A stretch of DNA of 64,000 nt from Dreissena polymorpha (taxonomy: Eukaryota; Mollusca; Bivalvia; Myida; Dreissenidae), in contig NC_068366.1 in the NCBI RefSeq assembly GCF_020536995.1, positions 32,480,611 through 32,544,610 on the forward strand. The letters are read 5' to 3'. Position numbers and translations under genes: made by a program. Shown here piece after piece: positions 1-9,202 of the stretch. Position 1 is the first letter of the stretch. The number at the start of each line of letters is the position of its first letter. The notes below the pieces were generated by a model. It saw only the letters and a program-made list of their open reading frames with translations. It made no database searches and was not told where the DNA came from.

Positions 1-8
1 GATATATG

Positions 9-2273
9 TTAACTCTTTACAACAGTATCGTTATGTCGAGCTATGCTGTGTAGTACAATTATGAAGCAAATAGCAGCTATCACAAGCACAATGAATCCAC
101 TAACGCTAACAGCGACAGTTTCCCACAACGTTAGTTTTTTAAGTCCCGGTTCGTCATTCGATGCACTTTTACCAAACAATACCTCGCAAATTGTGAGTCT
201 TTTTTTGCATTTTTCGAATGAAATTGTCTTTGATCGCATGTCGACAAACGTGCATTCGTGTTCACTGATTGCTTTTTTGTTGTACACAATGACGTGATCG
301 CTTGTTACAGAAGTTTTATCTATATTTTTTATTTGAAACTTTGCTTCACTCATATTGTGTGCCGTGTTCTGAGTAATGCTAACCAAATATGAAACAACCG
401 TATTATCCAAATCGTAAACACTTGCAATACTTGAGTGCGAACAATTTGCATCAATCCGAAAACATTTGCCATTTTCCGCTTTCACAGCACCAATATCGCA
501 GTATGTGAAATTAGCCAATTGTATTTGTGGTACGCGAATGAAATGACCATTTCTCGCTATAAGCACAGCATTCGTGCTCTCGGTACAATTCTCAATTTGA
601 TACGTATTTCTGAATAACGACATACAAATCTTATCAACAGCTGTGCCATCTTTGGTGCTGAAGACAGTAAGTCGATATGATGAAGCCTTTTTCGCGAGAA
701 TAACTTCGTTACTCACTTGTTTCACTATTTGACTTAGCATCGCACGTAAAGCATGATTACGTTCGTTGATAATCAAGAGTGTGTATTCACGAAACGGAGA
801 AAAATGCGTATTAAAGGAAATCTTGAATGATGAATCCAAGTTGATGAAATAGCAACGATTGTTATGTACTTTGCCAATTGTAGTAGAACGATTACATGCT
901 AGGCAGTAACAATTTTGCAATCCATACGTAGATACTTCTGCAACGGTCTGCGTGTTGTGCTTAATTCCCATTTTATGCTTGTTGATAGCATCTTGCATAT
1001 TTTGAAATTGTTGGTTAACGATGTTATCGTTTTTAACTGGCAGACTAACGTTGAGTTTTGGCTTGTTAAGAGCATTTTGAATTTTGTGAGAAGTTTGGTT
1101 AACAACAGTATTTTTTTTAACTGGCGGACTTATCTTGTTTTTTGGCTTGTTGGTAGAAGTTTGAATATCGTAAAATTTTTGGCTAACGAAAGTATTGGCA
1201 TTTTGAATATCGTGAACTTTTTGGCTTACGATAGGTTCAACGATAGGTTTGTTTGTTACTGACAGAACTTTAGTGTTTTTGGAAAAAAAGTCAGAAAAAT
1301 CGATAATTGTAACATTTTCAGCGCTTTGCTTTTTATCCAAATTATCGTCAGAGTAATCCTCATCAAAGTTATCCTCGTCGGAGTAATCCTCGTCAGATTG
1401 ATCATAGTCAAAGTCGAACTTATCATCGATTTTTAAGCGGATCTCACTCATTTCTTGCTCTATTTGTGTAATTGTGTCTCGCAATTCTTTGGACTTAGAA
1501 GGGATTATTTCCAAACCTAGATCATATTCTTTGATATACTTGGCGACTGACAAATCATTCATTTTTCTCTTCAATAACGCATTTTTGATTCGTGTTAACG
1601 CATGATCCTGTTTCTCGGGACTAGCACCTTCTAAATTCACATCGCAACATGTTCCGAACGTTGTACACAGTTCAGTATTAAATCTGATGAAGGCATGACC
1701 GTGCATCCCATTTGAACAAATTTCACTTCCATCATAGGTCAATGAAAAATTGTACGGAAACAAAGGTATCCATGCGTGTGTGTAAATCTCAGTAAACACA
1801 TATTCTACAAACTCACTGATAGAGTACGTTTTCGGCTCAATTTGCAATCTAACTAAAAGACTGGGTAAGTCATAAGTGATAAACATTGATCCCGCTACAA
1901 AACCATCAACAACACTGTATACCGGTTTCGAAAACGCTTTTTTCTTGTTCGGACATCTAGATAGACCTATGGATTTGCATTGTTGCTCATGACCTTCTAA
2001 ACTAAACTCTGGGTTTTTCATCCATTTGTTGAAAAATTGTAAATTTTCTTTGACATCGTCGTATAATGACAAATACTCATAGGTTACGTTTATCAACACA
2101 TAAAATAAACCATTCGTAACGTCAATCGGTTTGTCCTGTACATGCTTGAAACAAGACGGTTCATAAAAATTTGGTTTAGGACGTCCTAACGCATTTGTTT
2201 GTAAAACTAAGGGAAAAAACAGGGCGACTATATGCACAAACATATACATGACGAGTTTTTGATGCATTGTCAT
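9..2273 (-). CDS. Type I membrane glycoprotein of the virus-like cluster, 754 residues
   Basis: The protein begins with a hydrophobic signal peptide (about residues 5-29) and ends with a single membrane helix (about 719-742) and a short basic tail, so it should be a type I surface protein. Between them are an N-terminal Cys-containing domain (about 30-230), a Glu/Lys-rich probable coiled coil (about 255-285), a very acidic Asp/Glu/Tyr/Ser stretch (about 285-315), an imperfectly repeated linker (about 345-435) and a second Cys-rich ectodomain (about 450-700) with many N-X-S/T sites. The layout is that of an envelope or cell-surface glycoprotein. I do not recognise the family. The start ATG at 2271-2273 lies directly before the signal peptide; the stop is at 9-11. 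It shares a 67-bp divergent promoter region with the + strand gene. Confidence 0.75.
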   Translation of the reverse strand: MTMHQKLVMYMFVHIVALFFPLVLQTNALGRPKPNFYEPSCFKHVQDKPIDVTNGLFYVLINVTYEYLSLYDDVKENLQFFNKWMKNPEFSLEGHEQQCKSIGLSRCPNKKKAFSKPVYSVVDGFVAGSMFITYDLPSLLVRLQIEPKTYSISEFVEYVFTEIYTHAWIPLFPYNFSLTYDGSEICSNGMHGHAFIRFNTELCTTFGTCCDVNLEGASPEKQDHALTRIKNALLKRKMNDLSVAKYIKEYDLGLEIIPSKSKELRDTITQIEQEMSEIRLKIDDKFDFDYDQSDEDYSDEDNFDEDYSDDNLDKKQSAENVTIIDFSDFFSKNTKVLSVTNKPIVEPIVSQKVHDIQNANTFVSQKFYDIQTSTNKPKNKISPPVKKNTVVNQTSHKIQNALNKPKLNVSLPVKNDNIVNQQFQNMQDAINKHKMGIKHNTQTVAEVSTYGLQNCYCLACNRSTTIGKVHNNRCYFINLDSSFKISFNTHFSPFREYTLLIINERNHALRAMLSQIVKQVSNEVILAKKASSYRLTVFSTKDGTAVDKICMSLFRNTYQIENCTESTNAVLIARNGHFIRVPQIQLANFTYCDIGAVKAENGKCFRIDANCSHSSIASVYDLDNTVVSYLVSITQNTAHNMSEAKFQIKNIDKTSVTSDHVIVYNKKAISEHECTFVDMRSKTISFEKCKKRLTICEVLFGKSASNDEPGLKKLTLWETVAVSVSGFIVLVIAAICFIIVLHSIARHNDTVVKS

Positions 2274-2340
2274 TTTGGAAAGTTCCTATATAAGTATTTT
2301 CTACAAACAAATTGAAGTTATTTGTCTTTCAGTCATTCAC
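2274..2340. promoter_or_regulatory. Divergent intergenic promoter with a palindromic TATATA box
   Basis: The 67 bases between the two opposite start codons carry CTATATAAG at 2286-2294, about 47 bases before the + strand ATG at 2341. The same near-palindromic box reads as a TATA element on the minus strand but only about 13 bases from that ATG, so the glycoprotein may use another initiator. Sharing one short promoter between opposite genes is common in compact viral genomes; its activity here is inferred. Confidence 0.4.
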
Positions 2341-2889
2341 ATGGATTACACCACAAATAGCATTCCTATGTGTCTGTGGACAGATTTCCAGCATGTAGAA
2401 ATAAATACAAGAGAACATTTTGCACATCAATTCGAAACGTACGCAAGACTCAAAGCTTCTCTACAACCAACGAAGTTGATAATGTGTCTATTTGATGAAA
2501 TTGTGGAATTTGTTTGCAGCAAAACAAACATAAGCAAAATCAAGATTCAACATGCGCTAATGGACTCTTGTACTTCAAGAAAAACCTTTTTAATTTGGTC
2601 GTTTCTGATCAAAGATGTGACAAAAGAAACCTTGAACGTTCTTGCTACGAAAGCGAATCTGTGTAAATTCGATTTATTGTATAGTTTCATTCACGCCGAA
2701 AACTGGATATGTGGCGCAATTGATTTTCGAGGTGCTGAAAAGTCAAAAGATATTGCCAAAGATATTCTTGAAACAGAGCACGTTTTTGAAATGTTTAGCG
2801 CACATGCGATGACTAGATATACCAATAAAATTACCATGAGTAATATTGTATCACATCGTGATTGCTCAATAAAACGTATTGTATCATAG
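2341..2889 (+). CDS. Unrecognised 182-residue protein of the virus-like cluster
   Basis: The frame is open further upstream, but the first ATG is at 2341, just behind a TATA box, and is the likely start; the stop is TAG at 2887-2889. The product is soluble-looking with scattered Cys, Trp and aromatic residues, no signal peptide and no clear membrane segment. No family is recognised. An AATAAA lies inside the 3' end of the frame at about 2869, a compact arrangement seen in viral genes. It is transcribed away from the glycoprotein gene and towards the acidic and BIR genes, so the three genes on the right converge. Confidence 0.6.
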   Translation: MDYTTNSIPMCLWTDFQHVEINTREHFAHQFETYARLKASLQPTKLIMCLFDEIVEFVCSKTNISKIKIQHALMDSCTSRKTFLIWSFLIKDVTKETLNVLATKANLCKFDLLYSFIHAENWICGAIDFRGAEKSKDIAKDILETEHVFEMFSAHAMTRYTNKITMSNIVSHRDCSIKRIVS

Positions 2890-2959
2890 CTTGTGTTTTC
2901 GTGATTTGTTCAGAACATACTCAAATAACAAACAACACGCACAATTGTTTCAAGGTTTT

Positions 2960-2965
2960 TTTATT
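2960..2965 (-). terminator. Polyadenylation signal for the minus-strand genes
   Basis: Reads AATAAA on the minus strand, about 85 bases after the stop of the acidic protein frame (3049). It is the first such hexamer downstream of the minus-strand pair. Confidence 0.4.
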
Positions 2966-3048
2966 AACATATACAATCGAACACAACAAAACAAACATGC
3001 ATTAAATGTTAATTATTGAGTCACACATCTATGTGTTAATATCATGTA

Positions 3049-3540
3049 TCACTCGAATGCCGCATCGGATGCATCATCGTCAGAAAAATAAATATGGTCG
3101 GCCTCTTCGTCCCGCGTTTCGTTGTATTGCGCGAATGCCTCGTAATCAGAAAAATAAATATGGTGGGCCTCTTCATCCAGCTTTTTGTCAATCAAATAGT
3201 CATACGGCGATTGAACATAAGGTAGATGTTCAATTTTATTTTGTTCTTCATCATCGACGCCACCGATTTCGTCCGCAAAACAATTGTCGGTTTCTTCTTG
3301 ATATTTTTCCACCAAAAACCGTTCGTAAGATTCCAAAAATCTATCTTCTATCATATCATCGATATCTCTGCTTCTGCAAACCCAACACCTTTTTCGATCA
3401 TGTATTTTCACATCTCGATCATTGGAACCTTTTTGAGTTGTGTAATTATCATCGTCGTTTTTTTCCTGGCAATATGTTTGTTTTTGATCTCGATTTGCAT
3501 TGCGTATTTTTGTTCTTCGTTTTGAAAGTTGCCTTTGCAA
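3049..3540 (-). CDS. Acidic protein with a duplicated C-terminal motif, about 163 residues
   Basis: The N-terminal third is basic and Lys/Arg/Gln-rich, the remainder strongly acidic. Near the C-terminus the motif DEEAHHIYFSD is repeated about 20 residues later as DEEADHIYFSD, and the duplication is also visible in the DNA (3068-3110 against 3137-3177). A CWVC pair lies in the middle. I recognise no family. The frame overlaps the end of the BIR-protein frame by about 130 bases on the same strand in a different phase; whether it is an independent gene is unresolved. The minus-strand AATAAA at 2960-2965 lies downstream. Confidence 0.45.
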   Translation of the reverse strand: MQRQLSKRRTKIRNANRDQKQTYCQEKNDDDNYTTQKGSNDRDVKIHDRKRCWVCRSRDIDDMIEDRFLESYERFLVEKYQEETDNCFADEIGGVDDEEQNKIEHLPYVQSPYDYLIDKKLDEEAHHIYFSDYEAFAQYNETRDEEADHIYFSDDDASDAAFE

Positions 3541-4157
3541 ACGCCTTTGTTCAGCCTTTTACGATGCTTTTCCGTTTGTTTTCGATGAGAATTGGGGCGG
3601 GTATAAGTACAATTCTTTTCAATTTTCGCCGTAAGCAGTTCATCCAAATCACAATAATCATCGTATTCGTCATCATTTTGGTTATCTTTGGTTTGAAGGA
3701 TATCAACCGATTTCGTTGAACATCGTTGGTTATTGCTTTTTGTTTTCGCAATTCCATTGTTCGCTTTTTGATATAGCTTAGAAAACTCATTTTGTAAGTA
3801 CCGACCGAATGATTCATTGTCAAAAGGACAAGCACGGCTAAACCGTCGCTGACTAAGTTTCACTTCTTCTTCTGTGTTCATGACCCAATCGAACACAAAA
3901 GGGCAAACGGGGCACAGCTGTCGATGCCTTAGTTTTACATCTTCTTTATCCATGTTCCAAATGGAAATGTGCACATGGCAAAACACGCATCGAACGCACT
4001 CAATAGTTTCGGAGATTACACAAGTGTCGTAGATGAACCCTTGGCTAGCCAGGTCTTCCTTTGACACGCCGTAACGACCATAGCCGCTTATATGCAGATT
4101 AATGCTTCGTTTTGATTGCCTGTTTTCGTAAGATTGAAGTCTTTGATACAACGACAT
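3408..4157 (-). CDS. BIR-domain (IAP-type) protein, 249 residues
   Basis: Residues about 25-90 fit a baculoviral IAP repeat: a Gly and LASQGF segment in the position of the usual LA-x-AGF, then C-x2-C, an aromatic Trp, a His and a closing Cys followed by PFV, matching the Zn-binding Cys-Cys-His-Cys set, with one extra residue between the second Cys and the His. BIR domains bind caspases or IAP antagonists, and viral versions block apoptosis. A second cluster (RRFSRACPF) could be a remnant of a repeated motif. The rest is basic, Gln/Lys/Asn-rich and without a visible RING finger. The ATG at 4155-4157 is 44 bases behind a TATAAATAG box. BIR genes occur in bivalve malacoherpesviruses and as expanded host IAP families; intronless compact context favours a viral-type origin. 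Confidence 0.65.
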   Translation of the reverse strand: MSLYQRLQSYENRQSKRSINLHISGYGRYGVSKEDLASQGFIYDTCVISETIECVRCVFCHVHISIWNMDKEDVKLRHRQLCPVCPFVFDWVMNTEEEVKLSQRRFSRACPFDNESFGRYLQNEFSKLYQKANNGIAKTKSNNQRCSTKSVDILQTKDNQNDDEYDDYCDLDELLTAKIEKNCTYTRPNSHRKQTEKHRKRLNKGVCKGNFQNEEQKYAMQIEIKNKHIARKKTTMIITQLKKVPMIEM

Positions 4158-4200
4158 GTTTGCGAACGAACGTTCTTAGACTCAGTAAAGCATTCATCTG

Positions 4201-4210
4201 CTATTTATAC
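4201..4210 (-). promoter_or_regulatory. TATA box of the BIR gene
   Basis: Reads GTATAAATAG on the minus strand, 44 bases before the ATG at 4157. The motif is a near-perfect TATA box and its short leader matches the other gene of the cluster. Confidence 0.45.
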
Positions 4211-4289
4211 AAAAAATTGTAATGTAAATTTTATGTCCATCCATGTAGCGATCAAATGCCTTATTGTCAGAAAAATAAAACGCCCGGCA

Positions 4290-4690
4290 AAATTAGCGGG
4301 GGGGTCTTTTTAAAAACCCCACCCCCTTATTCAACCCTCTGAACATTTTCCGGGCCTATAATATAGCGCCGCATCCCATTCCTAAAATGGACACAAGAAA
4401 AAAGTGGCTGTGGTCTTGAGTTATCATTCAAAAACTATTTTACTATTTCGGGTCACCTTGACCTTGACCTTTGACCTAGTGACCTCAAAATCAATAGGGG
4501 TCATCTGCTAGTCATGATCAATGTACCTATGACGTTTCATGATCCTAGGCCCAAGCGTTCTTGAGTTATCGTCTGACAACCACCTGGTGGACGGACCGAC
4601 ATACCGACCGACAGACCGACCGACCGACCGACAGACCGACATGAGCAAAGCAATATACCCCCTCTTCTTCGAAGGGGGGCATAAAAATAA
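4290..4690. repeat. Dispersed bivalve repeat with GACC-rich simple-sequence stretch
   Basis: A run of G meets a run of C at about 4300-4325 (GGGGGGGTCTTTTT ... CCCCACCCCC). It is followed by a GACCTTGACCTTTGACC-like segment (about 4450-4480), a CGGACCGACATACCGACC-type array (about 4590-4640) and the terminal motif CTTCTTCGAAGGGGGGCAT. A related end with GCCCCC/GGGGG occurs in opposite orientation at 32241. I know this as a common dispersed repeat type in bivalve DNA; it shows no coding capacity. Confidence 0.6.
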
Positions 4691-4861
4691 TATTAGTTTA
4701 AACAGATAATTATGGATTGTTTAATATAGGTAACGCAGTGTAATAAAAGTGTTTATTTTGAATATTATAGTTTTTATATCCTTATTTAAAGTGTATTTCA
4801 TTTCGAAGAATTTCATATTTCATGTTGTACTTGTTCCGTATAGAGGTAGGGTACGGTTACG

Positions 4862-5066
4862 GTGAAGATTTTATTAAGACTATGCTTGTTATATTTTCTG
4901 TTTGCGTGTAACAGCTACCCTGCAATCGATGAAGACGACAATCGGCGGACCATGCAGAACCAAGTGCTTTATATCCGTTTCGACAATACTGTAGAGATGA
5001 TAAAAGATAATCCATTTACGTCAAAACACATACTGCTCATTGATATTACCACTCAATGCCATAATT
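4862..5066 (+). pseudogene. Leader-like gene fragment, related to 51282-51370
   Basis: A frame opening with GTG reads a typical secretory signal (hydrophobic, ending in a small-residue cleavage site) followed by an acidic segment. The 5' part resembles the start of the TNF-receptor-like gene at 18146, with GTG in place of ATG. The segment 4925-5010 is clearly similar to 51282-51370 in the 3' flank of the duplicated receptor pseudogene. No ATG, no confirmed second exon and no family are seen. I read it as a decayed exon of the local gene family. Confidence 0.3.
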
Positions 5067-7050
5067 AAAATACTGCAAATATTGAAATAACATGCGTGCG
5101 TTATATGTGGTTTTCAATTGTCAATCCATTTGTCAAATATTTAACCTTCTAAACGATGAAGAATTTAAAAGTATCTAGTCATCGTATGTTTTTGTAAGGA
5201 TTTTAGCATGGCAGCTATTATTATTTTAATTATACATTTATTGATTCCTACCACAAATTTAAAGTAGTTTCGTGTTTAACATGACGCAGTAGAAATTGTA
5301 ATAATTATAACACTACAGCATGTTTATTTCCAAAATCTGAAACGGTGATGAAAAGGTGAAATGTTGATATTTAGTATGAAATAAAATATGTAATCAAGAT
5401 TAAATCAGACTTTAATGAGTCAAGCCGTCGTAAATTGGATGGCACCGTTAATCGATCGTGAATCTGACAAGCATTCGCAAAGTCGACGAGTGTCAGGTTA
5501 GATATCAAGGGCAAGATGGTGTGTAGCTAGTAAAAACCTGAGTTGCCCTGCATGAGTTTGAACTGACACAATGCTAAAAAGTACTATGTTTGAAAACCAA
5601 GTACTTTCGGGTAGTTTGTAAATTGAGGAGCTTGTCTCACGACCCCTCCATAAAACCCGACTTAATAGATCAGCTCATAAATATTAAACACTACATAAGG
5701 ACAGACATTGAGACGTTAATTACAAGTTACATTATACCAAAGGTGTTGAGGTTGTTTGAGTGTGTTCTATTAACTATGAGTGTATTTTACATACACAATC
5801 GATAGATGACGCTCATAATAAAACTAGACTAATACGACTGTATTTGGTCTTGTATTTGTTAAAAGAACACGACGATGAAACTTTTTATTTTCTTAGCATC
5901 TCAATATAATATTATTATATGCTAAATAATAGAGTCTTTATTTTGATATTTATATGTTAAGTTAGATTTATTTATCGCAATTAATGAACAAAAACATGAT
6001 TATGATATCATGAATACTGAACGTTTTGTTGTCCAACAAAATGTATCGATATATTTTTTTTCACACCGAAGTATTATATTTTTAAAATTCATTTCACTAA
6101 TCATTGGAATGGATACTTACATTGTAAGATTTGATCAAATCGGATAAGTATGCGATCATCACAAGGGACAAAAGCAACCACATACTGTCAAGCAGATTCA
6201 TACTAGTATATATACATTGATTTGATTCAAAGTTTTATACAAAGATTTGTATAAAGTTTGATGCACACAAATTTAATTGTACAATCTCGGTCTACAGTTC
6301 TTACACAGTGCTTTTGTTTCAAAACATTTTTTAAAAGGACCTGTCAATTGCCTGTCGTATAATACACAATTATGTGTGTTCATCGGCGATTAAACGTTTT
6401 TGTGTAGATTAATTTGTACGTCTGGTAATAAACAAACGCTTTTATTGTTACTGATTGATAGATTTGCAGAACGTATAAATAATACGTTGACTTTATCGGC
6501 GATGACCCGGACCCGCGTTCGTACAATCTACTATGTCATATTGGAACTTAAGGGAAAAAGGACGTATCCCTCGTTATAAACTTTGCAGCCTTGCCAGATT
6601 GTGAGTTGCGGTAATGTAAAAACATCTTAGCTCTGAAAACCAAGATGCGCTTTCCAACGTGTAGAACTGATCTATTACCACAAACACACACATACGGTTG
6701 TCGCCCAATTTTTCAGCTAAACTACAGCCTTATATTCAACATTTATATTATAGACCTTGGTAATATAATTAAATTAAAACTGAGGCAGAATTTTGACTGA
6801 TTATATATTTGATTTTACTTGAAACAAATTATTACATTTTGAAATTGTAATAATTGTTTGTTGTTGAAAGATGTTGAACCCAAATCTTACGTCTGGTACG
6901 TACATTTAAGACCCTTCGAGTTTTCTCATAATCCAATATGTGGTAAAATACATTTTAATCTGTGTATAATCAAACCATATTGCTAACTAAGTCATCTTAG
7001 AACGAATATTCAACTGAAGGTGTTTCCATAGACAAACATTTATTTTATGC
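5067..7050. other. No gene seen
   Basis: AT-rich non-coding DNA. Frames are short and lack start context, splice partners or family motifs. No inverted or tandem repeat of note was found. Confidence 0.5.
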
Positions 7051-7053
7051 TTT

Positions 7054-7430
7054 CCGGTGATTTAAAGAGATATATCAGTGATTTAAAACTGATAATTTCA
7101 CTGTTTCAAACAGTGAAAATTATCAGTGAAAATTATCAATTATTTTCACTGTTTACTGTGAAATGACGTCATTTTTTACGAAATGACGTCATTATTCCAG
7201 CGAAATTCTTTAGTTAAACTTTTTAACAATGTATATAAACTGTTAAAACAGCATAAAATAAAAAAAAAATTTGTTGCATTCGGTGGAATATCGATTTTAA
7301 ATCACTCGTAATCACAGAAAATATTTTTTTTTACTCGTGGCGAAAATATTATTTTCTATGATCACTCGTGATTTAAAATCGATAATCCACCGAATCCAAC
7401 AAATATCCTCTATATCACTTGGATATTTAT
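7054..7430. mobile_element. MITE-like element with two nested hairpins
   Basis: The left half carries a hairpin built of CAGTGATTTAAAACTGATAA-type arms (about 7074-7180) and the paired motif AAATGACGTCAT (two copies, about 7162-7192). The right half has an inverted repeat of about 50 bases per arm (about 7270-7325 against 7345-7405), containing TCGATTTTAAATCACTCG on one side and CGTGATTTAAAATCGATAA on the other. No coding. Non-autonomous DNA-transposon relic by structure; family not assigned. Confidence 0.5.
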
Positions 7431-8704
7431 CACGACATTTTACCTAACAATGGAGCCATTACGGGTGTTCGTAATACGGATACGGTACATCTCATTTCAG
7501 CGAGAGTCATGAACCAATATTCTTAAACAATCTATTTAATCTCTTGTTGTTTACTGAATTCCCCTGTTTAAACTACGTACTTTAACGGCGTTGATCAATA
7601 ATTATAAACCAGAGTTTTATTAAACTTGAAAAAGAGAACTGTCCCGAATTGAAGTTTATTTCAATAAATATATTATTACAACGTTTGATAATAACTAATC
7701 ATTTCCAATAAAATGTGTGTGAAAAAATGTTTGCAATAAATATTTTATATTATGTGAAAATATAAAATGTAAAAACAAGCATATGCTGTTATTTAACAAG
7801 TTTACAATCATTAACTAGTATATGAAATATTGATAAAAGCTATACTCAATCAAAGAGCAAAATGACTGATTACATTTAGTTTCAATTTTGTATTTCACAC
7901 TAGCAGATGATCGATTTGAAGAAGTCACTGAAACGACTGTTTATACGCAAATGATAACATCTCACATGACGAATGTCACGTAATGGTTTGGTTTGATGCA
8001 ATAATGATATTTCTATTTGACACTGAATTAAGTAATTCCATTTAACCTAAATATGAGAACATTCCTCAAATTGAAATAAAAAATCAGTTAACACTTAGTA
8101 ATAAATTTTACAAAACTAATGAATTTTAGGGATATTAACATAGACCAAAATCAATAATTCATTACTGCATTTCAAAACATTGCCAATAAAACAATGGCTG
8201 GCATCAACTAATTCACTTGTTCTTTCTAAAGAAGGCGAGGGTAAATATATCAATGGAATTAAGATCGATCAGTTATATCCCTATGTGAACCCATTGTCTG
8301 TCTAACACACTCAGAGGGTTCTTTCTATGAACCAAGTTAATTGAGATGAGTCTTGAGCAGCGTAGACAGGTTTTTTTAAGTCGTCACTGCTACCGCAAGG
8401 CACCATATCGGCCACAGAAACAGAGATCCCACTCACACGGGAAACCTTCAATGCGAAAAAGGAACGTTTTAAGAAACAGTAAATCGCAGTTTATAGATCC
8501 ATCAATACAAATCTAAACCATACATATATGTTTGGGTGTAAATTTTATTAAAACAAATGTTTTGACAACACACTACTGTAATATATATATTTTTCTTACG
8601 CTAGCAATTGTGTCTTTTTAGATTTCAATCAATGCTTTTGTGTCACAAATATGTATATATAATGCAGAAATAATTCTCAACACAACCGGTTTACTTGTTT
8701 TGGT
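7431..8704. other. No gene seen
   Basis: AT-rich non-coding DNA with short frames only; nothing recognisable. Confidence 0.5.
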
Positions 8705-9202
8705 TTAAGAGACCTTTTCACAGTTTTTACCATGTATTGAAGTTTGTCATTAAATGATTTATAATGATAAATGTAAACATTGGATCTAAAAGCTCCAATA
8801 ATAAACAAGAATAAAATTAAAGACAGAAAAACGTAACAACCCTAAACAGGACTCGAACCACTGACCCCTGGAGTAACAGTCTTACGCTTAGACCACACGG
8901 CCATCCGTGCTCATAAAAGGACGATGTATGTCATACTTTATATAAGCAATCCTCTTAGTGTCACAATATATAACGACAACAACAGAACTCTCCAAATTAT
9001 TCAATCGTTTGGCGCTGCAACCCTTTATAATTTTCAGGTTTTAAAATCAACAACAGATGCATTTAATTAATATTTTAGAGCATGGTTATTTTTCAGTATT
9101 ACAGTTTCCGCATAAATATCATTACTTCAACAAACATGTGCGAATCTGAAACTTTTTAAAATAATTTTGTTAATTTACCAATACGTGAATAGGTCCCTTT
9201 AA
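8705..9202 (-). mobile_element. TTAA element with tRNA-like core, copy 1 (498 bp)
   Basis: Bounded by TTAA on both sides with terminal inverted repeats of the pattern AGGGRCCTTTTCAC (left GAGACCTTTTCAC, right GTGAATAGGTCCCT). On the minus strand it holds a RNA polymerase III B box GGTTCGAGTCC (8849-8859) and an A box TGGCCGTGTGG (8893-8903), as in a tRNA-Ser/Leu-type gene. TTAA flanks suggest a piggyBac-type insertion, so this looks like a TIR element that has captured a tRNA-like module rather than a plain SINE. Four more copies are in the window. Confidence 0.65.

Larger units (their letters stand above)
1..4288. mobile_element. Virus-like gene cluster (fossil of a large DNA virus or virus-like element), right-hand part
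   Basis: Four long intronless frames fill this stretch on both strands with little spacing: a signal-peptide/type I membrane glycoprotein (9-2273, -), a divergent 182-residue protein (2341-2889, +), an acidic protein (3049-3540, -) and a BIR-domain protein (3408-4157, -). TATA boxes sit about 45 bases before two of the start codons. This density contrasts with the rest of the window, where coding exons are short and split. BIR proteins and type I glycoproteins are known from malacoherpesviruses of bivalves, and IAP-like genes also occur in other large DNA viruses and virus-like elements; the family here is inference. No capsid, polymerase, integrase or ATPase gene is in the window, and the cluster continues beyond the left edge. 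The long frames look whole. The right limit is near 4288, where a dispersed bivalve repeat begins. Confidence 0.5.

Noticed and set aside
43-1262. Several open frames on the + strand opposite the glycoprotein gene
   Set aside because: They are shadows of the long minus-strand frame, shorter and without start context or motifs.
3006-3835. Hydrophobic + strand frames opposite the acidic and BIR genes
   Set aside because: Phe/Ile-rich translation is what the complement of Lys/Asp/Glu-rich codons gives; no signal or splice context.
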